Notes: a model not told the origin generated them from the sequence alone. A stretch of DNA of 64,000 bases from Gryllotalpicola protaetiae (GCF_003627055.1 NZ_CP032624.1:682001-746000), one strand, 5' to 3'; counted from the first letter of the stretch, positions 1 to 8,582 are shown. Numbers and translations: made by a program.

Positions 1-355
1 GACGGTCGCCGCGACGGCCGTCGCGACACTCAAGAGTGCCGGCATCGACGGCCCGTACGGCCTCGCGCTCTGCCCCGACGACTGGACCGCGGTCATCGAG
101 GCGACCGACCGCGGCTACCCGCTGCTTCGGCACCTCGGCGACGTGCTCGAGGGGCCGATCGAGTGGATCCCCGGCATCCACGAGAGTGTTGTGCTGTCGA
201 CCCGCGGCGGCGACTGGCTGCTCGAGCTCGGCGAGGACCTGTCGCTCGGCTACGCGAGCCACACCGCCGAGTCGGTCAGCCTGTACCTGGAGGAGAGCCT
301 GAGCTTCCGCGTCGCCACGCCGGAGGCCGCGGTCGCGATCCGCACCAGGACCTAG
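1..355 (+). CDS. Encapsulin shell protein, 3' part
   Basis: This is the C-terminal ~117 residues of a family 1 encapsulin (linocin M18/CFP29 type), the HK97-fold protein that self-assembles into a protein nanocompartment around cargo enzymes. The reading frame is open from base 2 to the TAG at 353-355; the start lies before the window. Recognisable family segments are GPYGLAL, a central GGDWLLELGEDLSLGY and the closing LYLEESLSFRVATPEAAV, which correspond to the A-domain and C-terminal beta strands of encapsulins. In actinobacteria a cargo gene such as a DyP peroxidase usually sits immediately upstream, outside this window. The visible part shows no frameshift, so the gene is probably intact. 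Confidence 0.9.
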   Translation, partial: TVAATAVATLKSAGIDGPYGLALCPDDWTAVIEATDRGYPLLRHLGDVLEGPIEWIPGIHESVVLSTRGGDWLLELGEDLSLGYASHTAESVSLYLEESLSFRVATPEAAVAIRTRT

Positions 356-391
356 CGTGGCGGCTCTCAGAACCGGGCGACGAGTCGGCCG

Positions 392-565
392 GTGACCTGG
401 TTCGGGACCATCCAGCAGGTCACCGAGGATCACGCCGCCGTCGAGCTCGTCTCGCGGCACGGCAACGCAGTGCGCATGGTCGCGCCGCATCGACGAACGA
501 ACCGCCTGATCTACGACGTCACCGCCGACCAGGTGATCGTCCTGCAGGCGCGCGACCACTACTGA
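392..565 (+). pseudogene. RelE/YoeB-type toxin C-terminal remnant
   Basis: A frame ending at TGA 563-565 encodes a C-terminus reading NRLIYDVTADQVIVLQARDHY in part, which resembles the last strands of RelE/YoeB-family mRNA interferases (pattern RLVYxV....V.VLxxRxHY). The upstream part does not align with a toxin N-terminus, there is no clear ribosome binding site, and no antitoxin gene precedes it, so I read it as a truncated, inactive fragment. The family assignment rests on about 20 residues only. It lies between encapsulin and the hemerythrin gene, at the start of a run of broken genes. Confidence 0.35.
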
Positions 566-621
566 CGAGCCCAGGGCACTAGGGGCCTCGGACAAATGCG
601 TGATTCTGCGTATTTATCGCG

Positions 622-1347
622 ATGGGTGCCGCGGGCAAGACTCAGAACATGCCAGCTACCGCGCTTCCGCCGAGCGGCGAATCGCCGCTGACCGACCTCA
701 AGACCTGCGATGCGCGCGGGATGCTTGAGGTCCATCGCGCCTTCCGGAAGGGCTTCGACGAGGCCATCGGCCTCATCGACGGGGTCTCATCGGGCGACAC
801 CGCTCACGCCGACGTCGTCGCCCAGCAGCTCATGTTGATGTCCACCACCCTGCACGCCCATCACGAAAGCGAGGATGAGCACCTGTGGGACATGCTCGAC
901 CAGCGCGCACCATCCTGCGCCGCTCACGTCGGTCGGATGAAGGCGCAGCACGCGCAGATGGTCGTGCACCTGGAAGCCCTCAACCGTGCGCTGCCGGCTT
1001 GGCGAGCAAGCGCATCGGCGACCGACGCGGCACCGCTGCGCGCCGCGCTCCAAGGGGTGTCGGAATCCCTTGCCACGCACCTGCCTGATGAGGAAGCCAA
1101 CATCGTCCCGGTTATCGAGCAGGTCGTCACCAAGAAGGAGATCGACTGGTTCGCCGAGCACGGCCGGAATTCGACCCCCAAGGGGCAGGGCTGGTACATG
1201 CTCGGCGCGATCATCTCCGCCCAGCCGGGCGGTGGCCGGGACTGGGTGAAGCAGAACCTGCCCGCTCCTGGCCGCCTCGCCTGGCGACTGGTCGGCGCTC
1301 CGCGCTATGCCAAGTACCGCGCCGCTCTGGAGGGCCGCAGCAGCTGA
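622..1347 (+). CDS. Hemerythrin-domain protein
   Basis: The 241-residue product has a hemerythrin HHE-cation-binding domain: a helix with EVHRAFR, a central HAHHESEDEHLW motif, a helix with MKAQHAQM and a last helix with HLPDEE, giving the His/Glu/Asp set that binds a di-iron centre. The C-terminal ~70 residues (GRLAWRLVGAPRYAKY) form the basic extension seen in a common actinobacterial hemerythrin-like family of unproven function. The start is uncertain: ATG 622 lies 5 nt after a TATTTA (611-616) that could be the -10 of a leaderless promoter; an internal ATG at 649 is the alternative. No GSLR-like cargo-loading peptide is visible at the C-terminus, so loading into the neighbouring encapsulin is not supported. 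Confidence 0.85.
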   Translation: MGAAGKTQNMPATALPPSGESPLTDLKTCDARGMLEVHRAFRKGFDEAIGLIDGVSSGDTAHADVVAQQLMLMSTTLHAHHESEDEHLWDMLDQRAPSCAAHVGRMKAQHAQMVVHLEALNRALPAWRASASATDAAPLRAALQGVSESLATHLPDEEANIVPVIEQVVTKKEIDWFAEHGRNSTPKGQGWYMLGAIISAQPGGGRDWVKQNLPAPGRLAWRLVGAPRYAKYRAALEGRSS

Positions 1348-1359
1348 GAGGGAGCCCGG

Positions 1360-1480
1360 CTATTCGCGCAACTCGAACGGGACGATGCCGTGCTGCGTCC
1401 CGTTGATCTGCAGCTCGATGCCATGCTCGCCCGGGTAGTGGATCCGTGTCGTCATCTGGCGCAGCGCGTGCCGCTTCGCG
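1360..1480 (-). pseudogene. DNA alkylation repair protein C-terminal remnant
   Basis: On the minus strand a frame ending at the TAG at 1360-1362 encodes about 40 residues including [19 protein letters not shown] and a following LQINGTQHGIVPFEL. This matches my memory of the conserved C-terminal strand region of AlkD-like DNA alkylation repair proteins (pattern K.H....TTR.YYPG.H...V.VNG). The remaining ~300 residues are missing; a TGA closes the frame just upstream. The fragment is joined directly, out of frame, to the LysR remnant, which points to a deletion whose junction lies near 1480. Confidence 0.45.
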
Positions 1481-1742
1481 ACGTCGCCGCGTCCAGCTCG
1501 CCCTGCTCAACCATGTCTAGGAGGGGTAAAGACGTGCCACCGCTCAGCTCCACCTCCGCCCGTGGGAAACGCTCGTGGAATAGTGAGAGCAGATCAGGGA
1601 CAACAGTTTCCTCGAGCTCACGCTCCAAGGCTCGTACCTGCTGACTGATCGACGGCTGCGATACATGCGCGCGAAACGCCGCACGGGTGAAGGACTTCTC
1701 CTCAGCCACGGCGACGAAGTACTCAAGCGCTCGAAGCTCCAC
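1481..1742 (-). pseudogene. LysR-family regulator, internally deleted and truncated
   Basis: The minus-strand frame from ATG 1742 opens with a canonical LysR N-terminus, [18 protein letters not shown] then [16 protein letters not shown], i.e. the winged HTH. It then jumps straight to [16 protein letters not shown] and [19 protein letters not shown], segments that normally begin about 70 residues later, at the start and first ligand loop of the substrate-binding domain. An in-frame deletion has therefore removed the linker helix, and the rest of the effector domain is gone because the sequence runs into an unrelated alkylation-repair remnant near 1480. The product cannot be a working LysR protein. 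Confidence 0.7.
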
Positions 1743-1826
1743 GTGGTCACTAAGTCGTCACGGCCGATCTCCACCGCTTGGCATCTCCAGTGACGTTCCG
1801 AGGAAGCTCGAGCGGGATTCTCTCGT

Positions 1827-3734
1827 TCATCGCCGAGCGACCCGATAGCTCGTCACCGTGAGCGATGCAGGGTCCACGCCGGCCACGGTCACGTCGACCT
1901 GGTCGCCGTCGCGCAGATCGAAGCAGTTGTCCGATAGCCGCATTCCCGGAGTCGTGTGCTCGATGCGGACCTGATAGGCGTAGCCGCGGCTCGCGATCTG
2001 CAGACCGCCCCTCGTCCCGACGACGGAGAGCTCAGGCGTCGGCAGCTCCAGGGCGCCGACCTCGGCGAAGTGCTTCCGCGCGGCCGGGAAGACACCGGAG
2101 GGGCTCGACGCCCAGGCGTAGTGCCGCGCGTCGCGCGGCACCTCGATCGTCGGGATCTCGAGCACGCGAACGGACTGCCCCGTCTCGGCACGCCCGATCA
2201 CCCGCCGGGTGGCGCGGTCGCTCCCGTCGAAGGCGCCGATCTCCACGTCGATGTCGACGTCGACGGCTTCGCGCGCGTTGTTCACGAGCCACAGCTCGAG
2301 GCCGCCGTCAGCCGTATCCGTGAAGCTCACCGCGACCGGTGCGCTCGCGCGCCTGGCCGCATAGTAGGCGGCCTTGGGCACGCCGTCGAAGTCGATGATC
2401 GACCAGCTGAAACCCGGCCAGACGTCGTTGAACTGCCACATCAGCGCACCCGCCGTCTCCGGCTGGCGGCGGCGGTAGTGCTCGATTCCGAACAGCATGC
2501 CCTCGGCCTGCGCCGCCTGTGTGAAGGCGATGTACTCGTCGATGCCCTGCGGCAGCCCGGTGGTCACGGCGAGCAGCTCGTCGCCCTTGTCCTTCGGGGT
2601 GTCCTTGTTGTGCAGGTCGAAGACGGGTGAGTGCACCTCCAGCTCGTCGCCGAGCCAGCGTTGCAGCGTCGCCCGCTCGGGGGCTGCGTGGATGCCGAAC
2701 TCCGAGACGAAGCGCGCGGTGTCGTAGGCGTAGCGCCGCCAGTGCCGGGCATCACCGATCGTCGGGTACTCGTCGGGGCCGATGGTCATGCCGGGGATGA
2801 CCATGCCGTGCCAGACCTCCCAGGTGTGGCGGTCGCCGTCGTCCGTGCCGTTGATCGAAAGGATGCCCTGGCCTTCGCCGTACGGACTGCCCGGCCAGTA
2901 GGGGGTGAGTCCATCGTGAGCGGCGACCGCAGCAGGCAGCGTCTCCATGAAGAAGTGCCAGCCCCAGTCGCCCTCGTCGACGCTCTGGTAGGCGGCGAGG
3001 TGCAGCACCTGCACCTCGTTGTTGCCGGCCCACAGGGCGAGGCTCGCCCGGTTGCGCAGGCGGCGCACCTGATAGGCGGCCTCGAGCTCGACCTCGCGCC
3101 GCAGCATCGCGTCGGCGTCGGGGTAGTCGACGCAGGCGAACATGAAGTCCTGCCACACGAGAACACCCAGCTCGTCGCAGGCGGCATAGAACGCGTCGTG
3201 CTCGTAGATGCCGCCGCCCCAGACGCGCAGCATGTTGAGGTTGCCCTCGCGGGCACGCAGCACGCGATCGCGCTGGGTCTGCGCGCTCACCGAGCCGACG
3301 AGGGTGCTCGCGGGCAGCCAGGCCGCCCCGCGGGCGAAGACCGGCACCCCGTTGAGCACGAACTGGAAGCGACGGGAGTCCGTCGTGCCACGGTCCAGTT
3401 CGATCGTGCGCAGGCCGATGCGGTCCGTCACTGTGTCGACGACCGCGTCACCCTCGCGCAATTCGACGGACGCCTCGTGCAGCACCGGTTCGCCGAGGTC
3501 GTGCGTCCACCACAGCTCGGGGTCGATGAGCTCGAACTCGGTCGTGCCTGCACCGTCCGCGCCGAGCCGCAGCTCGGTCTCGAAGGTGCGGCCGCTCGGC
3601 GCGGTGAGGCGGACGTGCGCGCTGCGGGTGGCCGCGGTCACGGCATCCGTCTCGACCCGGACCCGGACCGTCCCCGAGGCGTGGTCGGCCGCGAGCGAGG
3701 TGAGCGCGATGTGGTGGCCGGTGATGACGGTTAC
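1827..3734 (-). pseudogene. Beta-mannosidase (GH2), N-terminally truncated
   Basis: This encodes about 635 residues of a glycoside hydrolase family 2 beta-mannosidase: an immunoglobulin-like domain, the TIM barrel and a C-terminal sandwich domain. The acid/base Glu is visible in WAGNNEVQ and the nucleophile Glu in VSEFGIHAAP, and the barrel motif LRVWGGGIYEHDAFY is intact. Family members start about 180-200 residues earlier with a sugar-binding domain, which is absent. The open frame continues upstream to 3866, but those ~44 residues overlap the marR gene in another frame and do not look like GH2. I conclude that the 5' part was lost at the marR junction near 3734, leaving no proper start. 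Activity is unlikely without the N-terminal domain. Confidence 0.8.
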
Positions 3735-3753
3735 AGAAGAACGACAGACCCTC

Positions 3754-4197
3754 TCACAGAGCCGGGGCATGCACTGCGTCGACGAGCCCGGCAAGCTCAG
3801 GAAGTTTGGATGCCTCAGATAGTGCTTCTTCGAGGGCTCGGTCGTGGGTGGGACGTGCGTCTTCAAGGAGCGCCAGGCCTACGGCGGTCAGTTCGGTGTA
3901 GATGCCGCGACGGTCGTCGACGCAGAGGATCCGGGTGAGCAGGCCGCGGTCCTCGAGGCGGGTCACCAGGCGGGTCGTGGCACTGCTCGAGAGTGCGGCG
4001 GCGCGGGCGAGCTGCTGCATGCGCATGTGCCAGCCGTCCTGACGGCTGAGTGCGTCGAGCACGGTGAACTCGACAACGGAAAGCTGGTGCCTGGCCTGCA
4101 GCTCGCGCTCGAGCCTGGCCTCGATGAGCCCGTGGAGGGCGGCGAGCGTGCGCCACCCGCGCGAACGGACCTCCACCGCGTCGTCGGCAATACCCAT
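3754..4197 (-). CDS. MarR-family regulator of the divergent exporter
   Basis: The 147-residue product is a MarR-type winged-helix repressor: LSVVEFTVLDALSRQ, then MQQLARAAALSSSATTRLV as the recognition helix region and RILCVDDRRGIYTELT as the wing. ATG 4197 is chosen because the minus strand has a strong GGAGGAGG Shine-Dalgarno just before it; the open frame extends further upstream without family similarity. It is divergent from an MFS drug-exporter gene followed by an aldo-keto reductase, a common arrangement in which MarR represses both directions until a phenolic or quinone-like ligand binds. Its 3' end abuts the truncated beta-mannosidase. Confidence 0.88.
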   Translation of the reverse strand: MGIADDAVEVRSRGWRTLAALHGLIEARLERELQARHQLSVVEFTVLDALSRQDGWHMRMQQLARAAALSSSATTRLVTRLEDRGLLTRILCVDDRRGIYTELTAVGLALLEDARPTHDRALEEALSEASKLPELAGLVDAVHAPAL

Positions 4198-4345
4198 GTG
4201 CGCCTCCTCCCGGGCGAGCCTTAGTCTATCAGCTTGCGCAGATAACAGGCGTGTGCAAACATATTCGTTGCGCTTGCAATTAATGCACACGCGCTTTCTT
4301 GCGCACGCACAGCATAATCCACCATCTTCCAGGAAGGACCCCTCC
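4198..4345. promoter_or_regulatory. marR / exporter divergent promoter with inverted repeat
   Basis: A perfect 9-bp inverted repeat, GCGTGTGCA at 4249-4257 and TGCACACGC at 4284-4292, flanks a smaller TTGC-GCAA repeat at 4268-4279. CATAAT at 4313-4318 is a plausible -10 for the exporter and TAGACT (minus strand, about 4222-4227) for marR. AGGAAGGA at 4331-4338 is the exporter's ribosome binding site. The repeats are the likely MarR operators; this is inferred from position and symmetry. Confidence 0.5.
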
Positions 4346-5521
4346 ATGCCCGCTGCCCTCTACGCCCTCGCACTCGGCGGCTTCGGCATCGGCCTGACGG
4401 AGTTCGTCATCATGGGCCTGCTGCCCGAGGTGGCCACCGACTTCGGCGTGACCGAGACCGTCGCCGGCTACCTCATCTCCGGCTACGCCCTCTCAGTCGC
4501 GGTCGGCGGCGTCGTGCTCACCGCACTCCTGCGGCGTGTCGACCGGAAGAAGGCGCTGCTCGGGCTGCTCATCCTCTTCATCGCCGGAAACCTGCTCTCC
4601 GCGGTCGCGCCCAGCTATGACCTCATGCTCATCGGCCGGATCATCGCCGCGCTGTGCCACGGCGCATTCTTCGGCATCGGCGCGGTCGTCGCCGCGGATC
4701 TGGTGCCGGAGAACAAGCGCGCGGCCGCCATCGCCGTGATGTTCACCGGCCTCACGGTCGCGAACGTCGCCGGAGTGCCGCTCGGCACCTTCCTCGGCCA
4801 GGCGGCGGGCTGGCGCTCGACTTTCTGGGCCATCACCGCGATCGGCGTGATCGCGTTCTTCGGCATCCTCGTGCTCGTCCCGGCAACCCCTGCGGACCAC
4901 GGCGGACGCAGTGTGCTCGAGGAGTTCCGTATCTTCCGGAGCGTGCAGGTGTGGCTCTCCATGCTCGTCACGGTGCTCGGCTACGGCGGCATGTTCGGCG
5001 CGTTCAGCTACATCGCGTTCACGCTCACCGAGGTCGGGGGATTCGCCTCATCCACGGTGCCGTGGCTGCTCGTCCTCTTCGGCGTCGGACTGTTCGCCGG
5101 CAACCTGCTCGGCGGCCGCTTCGCCGACCGCAACCTCGTGACCACGCTCATCGTGCTCATGGCCGCCCTGACGGTCATCCTCGCCGGCTTCGCCCTCACC
5201 GCCGGTTCCAAGCCGGCGACGCTGGCCGCGCTCGTGCTCATGGGCGGCTTCGGCTTCGCCACGGTGCCCGGACTGCAGATGCGGATCATGAACCACGCCG
5301 CCGACGCCCCCACGCTGGCGTCGGGCGCGAACATCGCCGCGTTCAACATCGGCAACGCCTTCGGCGCATGGGTCGGCGGTCTGACGCTGGCCGCGGGCCT
5401 CGGCTACACCTCGCCGTTGTGGGCCGGCGCCGCCGTCACCCTCGCCGGGCTCGTCGCCTACCTCATCGCAGCCCGAGTACGCGGCGGCGAGCTCGCGAAA
5501 TCCCCGGCGCTCGCCCGCTAG
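4346..5521 (+). CDS. MFS drug/sugar exporter (DHA1, AraJ/Cmx type)
   Basis: A 391-residue protein with about 12 predicted membrane helices. It opens with ALALGGFGIGLTEFVIMGLL, the typical start of the DHA1 group that includes AraJ, YdhP and chloramphenicol exporters, and has the loop 2-3 motif with RRVDRKKALL. It should work as a proton-coupled inner-membrane efflux pump; the substrate cannot be told from sequence. The ATG at 4346 has a good AGGAAGGA site 7 nt upstream. A 49-nt gap separates it from the aldo-keto reductase, so both probably share one transcript under the divergent MarR. Confidence 0.88.
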   Translation: MPAALYALALGGFGIGLTEFVIMGLLPEVATDFGVTETVAGYLISGYALSVAVGGVVLTALLRRVDRKKALLGLLILFIAGNLLSAVAPSYDLMLIGRIIAALCHGAFFGIGAVVAADLVPENKRAAAIAVMFTGLTVANVAGVPLGTFLGQAAGWRSTFWAITAIGVIAFFGILVLVPATPADHGGRSVLEEFRIFRSVQVWLSMLVTVLGYGGMFGAFSYIAFTLTEVGGFASSTVPWLLVLFGVGLFAGNLLGGRFADRNLVTTLIVLMAALTVILAGFALTAGSKPATLAALVLMGGFGFATVPGLQMRIMNHAADAPTLASGANIAAFNIGNAFGAWVGGLTLAAGLGYTSPLWAGAAVTLAGLVAYLIAARVRGGELAKSPALAR

Positions 5522-5570
5522 ACCAGCCACCGCCACTCACTCCCACCCCGTCACAATCGAGAGGAATCCC

Positions 5571-6398
5571 ATGTCCACGATCCCCACGATCACCCTGAAC
5601 AACGGCGTGAGCATGCCGCAGCTCGGCTTCGGCGTCTTCCAGGTGCCCGACGACCAGGCCCAGCAGGCCGTCGAGACCGCCCTTGAGGCCGGCTACCGCA
5701 GTATCGACACCGCCGCCATCTACGGCAACGAGCGCGGCGTCGGCCGGGCGCTCGCCGCAGCGGGCCTGCCTCGCAACGAGGTCTTCGTCACCACCAAGCT
5801 GTGGACCGACGACCTCGGCGCCGGCCGCGCCCGCACCGCGCTCGAAGCGAGCCTCGACCGCCTCGGCCTCGAGCGCGTCGACCTGTACCTGATCCACTGG
5901 CCGGCACCGGCCACCGATGCCTACCTCGAGACCTGGCAGGAGTTCGCCGGTCTCGTCGAGACGGGCCTGACTCGTGTGATCGGGGTCTCCAACTTCCTTC
6001 CAGAGCATCTGGAGCGCGTGGCCGGGCTCGGGGGCGTGATCCCTGCCGTCAACCAGATCGAGTTGCATCCTGCCCTGCAGAACCGCGAGACCGTCGCCGC
6101 GAACGCCCACCACGGGATCGCGACCGAGGCCTGGAGCCCGCTGGCCCAGGGGGCGGTGCTCGATGAGCAGGCCGTCACCCAGGCGGCAGCCGCGCACCGG
6201 GTCACGCCGGCCCAGGTGGTGCTGCGCTGGCACTTGCAGCACGGCAACATCGTGATCCCGAAGTCCGTGACGCCTGCCCGGATCGCAGCGAACCTCGACG
6301 TGTTCAGCTTCGATCTCACGGGCGAGGAGATCGCAGGGATCGACGCGCTCGAGCGCGACGGCCGCACCGGTCCGCACCCGGCCGCGTTCAACGGCTGA
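5571..6398 (+). CDS. Aldo/keto reductase (AKR5-like)
   Basis: The 275-residue product is an NADPH-dependent (alpha/beta)8-barrel aldo/keto reductase close to 2,5-diketo-D-gluconate reductases. The catalytic tetrad is complete: Asp46 and Tyr51 in SIDTAAIYGNE, Lys76 in TTKLW and His109 in YLIHWP; the NADPH-binding IPKSVTPARI segment is near the C-terminus. A GAGAGG site precedes ATG 5571. Its position directly after the exporter suggests a role in detoxifying carbonyl compounds that induce the MarR unit; that is inference. Confidence 0.9.
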   Translation: MSTIPTITLNNGVSMPQLGFGVFQVPDDQAQQAVETALEAGYRSIDTAAIYGNERGVGRALAAAGLPRNEVFVTTKLWTDDLGAGRARTALEASLDRLGLERVDLYLIHWPAPATDAYLETWQEFAGLVETGLTRVIGVSNFLPEHLERVAGLGGVIPAVNQIELHPALQNRETVAANAHHGIATEAWSPLAQGAVLDEQAVTQAAAAHRVTPAQVVLRWHLQHGNIVIPKSVTPARIAANLDVFSFDLTGEEIAGIDALERDGRTGPHPAAFNG

Positions 6399-6778
6399 CC
6401 GGAGCGAGCACAGCAATGGCACGACCAGGTCACTCAAACCGGCCTGTCGATCGACCAGACACCTACATCCCGTCGCCCGACCGCAGGAAGTTCAGCCGAT
6501 AGCGGCTCGGAGAGGCGCAGAGCTTCCGCCTCGTCGACCCATTTACCGGGATGTACGCCGCCAACCTCGACATCAGACCCGACGCAGCCAAAGGCGAGGT
6601 TCCTGACATCGTCTTTGGTAAAGGAATCGTCCTGAAGCAGGGATCCCTGCACCGGTCGCGTCCTCGCCGGCCTCAAGCGCCCGAGCGACAAGCCGGAACA
6701 CCGCCGCGACACCGCTTGATCGAAGACTCCTCGAACAACGCGTCGGGGACATGCCAGCATCGCTCGAATAGCCAGCAC
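6399..6778. other. Non-coding or decayed spacer
   Basis: About 380 bp with no gene I can support. Open frames on both strands are short, lack ribosome binding sites and show no family similarity. Base composition is somewhat less GC-rich than the surrounding genes (for example around 6590-6640). Lying between a metabolic unit and a tRNA gene, it could be the scar of a decayed insertion, but I see no integrase, att repeat or transposase fragment. Confidence 0.4.
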
Positions 6779-6816
6779 GAAGGAAGCTCCTGGGTGACCA
6801 CCCAGGGGCTTCCTTC
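6779..6816. terminator. Strong hairpin terminator after tRNA-Gln
   Basis: An 18-bp stem (arms starting GAAGGAAGC and ending GCTTCCTTC, with one T-G wobble position) with a 2-nt loop. It lies 28 nt beyond the 3' end of the minus-strand tRNA-Gln gene. There is no long U-tract, as is usual for actinobacterial terminators, and its symmetry would let it stop transcription from either side. Confidence 0.7.
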
Positions 6817-6844
6817 GTCTCCGAGTCTTCAGGACAGCCCAGTG

Positions 6845-6916
6845 CTCCGCGATCAGGATTCGAACCTGAACTTAACGGCTCCAAAGGCCGTCGTGCTGCC
6901 GTTACACCATCGCGGA
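6845..6916 (-). tRNA. tRNA-Gln (anticodon TTG)
   Basis: The minus strand folds as a 72-nt tRNA: acceptor stem TCCGCGA/TCGCGGA with discriminator G at 6845, D-loop with GGTGTAACGGC, anticodon stem-loop with CTTTGGA (anticodon TTG), and a T-arm containing GGTTCGAATCC. CCA is not encoded. The anticodon reads CAA and, by wobble, CAG. Confidence 0.97.
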
Positions 6917-6961
6917 ATGGCGGTCTAAGTCTGCCATCTCGGGCGCCGATAAGCTGACCGC

Positions 6962-7468
6962 ATGCCCGCCCCGCAGGACGAAGTCGACCGCATCGTCGAC
7001 GCCTGGCTGCGCGAACGCCCCGACCTCGATTTCACGCCGCTGCAGGTGCTCTCGCGAGTCGACCGGCTCTCTCGCCACCTCGAGGCGGCACGCAAGCAGG
7101 CGTTCACCCGCTCGAGCCTGCAGTCGTGGGAGTTCGACGTGCTCGCCGCCCTGCGCCGCGCCGGCGCGCCCTATCAGCTCTCGCCGAAGGCACTGCTGCA
7201 GCAGACACTGGTTTCCTCAGGCACGATGACGAACCGCATCGACCGGCTCGTCGAGCGTGGCTTCGTTCAGCGATCGAGCGACCCGGCCGACGGTCGCGGG
7301 GTACTGGTGCGGATGACGCGCTCGGGGCTCACGCACGTCGATGCGGCCATCACGCGCCTGGTCGACGCCGAGGCAGGCATCCTGAACAATCTCGGCGCAG
7401 CCGACCGCAGCCGTCTCTCGACGCTGCTGCGCAAGCTCACCGTCGATTTCGACGAGTCGGCGAAGTAG
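6962..7468 (+). CDS. MarR-family regulator
   Basis: A 168-residue MarR protein with a slightly long N-terminus. The winged HTH is in the middle: SLQSWEFDVLAALRR, then a recognition helix LVSSGTMTNRIDRLVERGFV and the wing SSDPADGRGVLVRMT, which is typical of regulators of this class (DPxDxRxxxVxLT). ATG 6962 is preceded by TAAGCT and a 6-nt gap, so the message is probably leaderless. It is monocistronic and convergent with the DAHP synthase gene (6-nt gap between stops); no obvious target sits beside it. Confidence 0.88.
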   Translation: MPAPQDEVDRIVDAWLRERPDLDFTPLQVLSRVDRLSRHLEAARKQAFTRSSLQSWEFDVLAALRRAGAPYQLSPKALLQQTLVSSGTMTNRIDRLVERGFVQRSSDPADGRGVLVRMTRSGLTHVDAAITRLVDAEAGILNNLGAADRSRLSTLLRKLTVDFDESAK

Positions 7469-7474
7469 CCGGCC

Positions 7475-8542
7475 CTACACGTCAACCGGCTCGAGGCGCG
7501 CGGCGCGGCGCGCGGCAGCGGCGAGGTCCTCGAGCAGTGCGGCGGTGTCGTCCCACCCGATGCAGGCGTCGGTGATCGACTTGCCGTAGACGAGGCCGGC
7601 GAGCCCGGCATCCGTCAGCTTCTGCGCGCCGGGCTCGATGAAGCTCTCGACCATGACGCCCGCGATCGGCTCGCCGTCGGCGATCTGCGCGGCGAGCTCG
7701 TGCGCGACCTCGAGCTGGCGGATGTGGCTCTTGCCGCTGTTCGCGTGGCTCGCGTCGACGATGATGCGCGGCGAGAGGCCGGCGCGCGCGAGCAGCCGCG
7801 CCGAGTGGATCACATTGTGGGTGCCGTAGTTCGGCCCGAAGCGGCCGCCACGCAGGATGATGTGGCCCGCGTTGTTGCCGCGCGTCGTGACGACCGAGGC
7901 GCGGCCGTCGTCGTCGATGCCGAAGGTGGTGTGCTGTTGGGCCGCCACCGTGACGCCGTCGATCGCGACCTGAACGTCGCCGTCTGTGGCGTTCTTGAAG
8001 CCGATCGGCATGCCGAGGCCCGAGGCCATCTGGCGGTGGATCTGGCTCTCGGTCGTGCGCGCCCCGATGGCACCCCACGCGACCAGGTCGGAGATGTAGG
8101 AGGGGCTGACCGGCTCGAGGAACTCGGTGCCGGTCGGCAGGCCGAGCTCGACGATGTCGAGCAGCAGCTTGCGGGCGACGCGCAGGCCGGTCGCGATGTC
8201 GTGCGTGCCGTTCAGCTGCGGGTCGTTGATGAGGCCCTTCCACCCGCCGGTCGAACGCGGCTTCTCGAAGTACACGCGCATCACGATCAGCACGTCGTCC
8301 TTGAGCTTCTCGGCGATCGGCGCGAGGCGCCGCGCGTAGTCGAGGGCCGCCGCGGGGTCGTGCACACTGCACGGGCCGACGACGACGAGCAGGCGGTCGT
8401 CCTGCTCCTGCATGATCGCGTCGATCTCGGCACGGTGCCGGGCGATGCGAGCGGATGCCTCAGGGCTGATCGGCAGCTCGGCCTTGAGCTGGTTCGGGGT
8501 GGGCAGCGGCTCGAAGGTCGCCGCGCCGAGGTCGTTGGACAT
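7475..8542 (-). CDS. aroG: 3-deoxy-7-phosphoheptulonate synthase (class I)
   Basis: This 355-residue class I (AroF/G/H-type) DAHP synthase condenses PEP and erythrose 4-phosphate, the committing step of the shikimate pathway to Phe, Tyr and Trp. Family motifs are VVVGPCSVHDP, MRVYFEKPRSTGGWKGLINDP, GARTTESQIHRQMASG, GFKNATDGD and VDASHANSGK. ATG 8542 has a purine-rich site (GAGAAGAGG) upstream; the frame extends further but only across the regulatory leader. The leader upstream encodes an FWYVY peptide followed by a terminator hairpin, so expression is probably set by aromatic amino-acid supply through attenuation. Which amino acids feed back on the enzyme cannot be told here. Confidence 0.95.
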   Translation of the reverse strand: MSNDLGAATFEPLPTPNQLKAELPISPEASARIARHRAEIDAIMQEQDDRLLVVVGPCSVHDPAAALDYARRLAPIAEKLKDDVLIVMRVYFEKPRSTGGWKGLINDPQLNGTHDIATGLRVARKLLLDIVELGLPTGTEFLEPVSPSYISDLVAWGAIGARTTESQIHRQMASGLGMPIGFKNATDGDVQVAIDGVTVAAQQHTTFGIDDDGRASVVTTRGNNAGHIILRGGRFGPNYGTHNVIHSARLLARAGLSPRIIVDASHANSGKSHIRQLEVAHELAAQIADGEPIAGVMVESFIEPGAQKLTDAGLAGLVYGKSITDACIGWDDTAALLEDLAAAARRAARLEPVDV

Positions 8543-8582
8543 CTGGTTCCTCTTCTCCCTTCCCGGCGGAAGGCCCGCAGCC

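Noticed and set aside
622-1347. Hemerythrin protein as proven encapsulin cargo
   Set aside because: Its C-terminus (RYAKYRAALEGRSS) has no cargo-loading motif of the GSLR type, and a remnant separates the genes.
3735-3866. The N-terminal ~44 residues of the open beta-mannosidase frame
   Set aside because: They overlap marR in another frame, contain scattered Cys and no GH2 similarity, so they are read-through of the junction.
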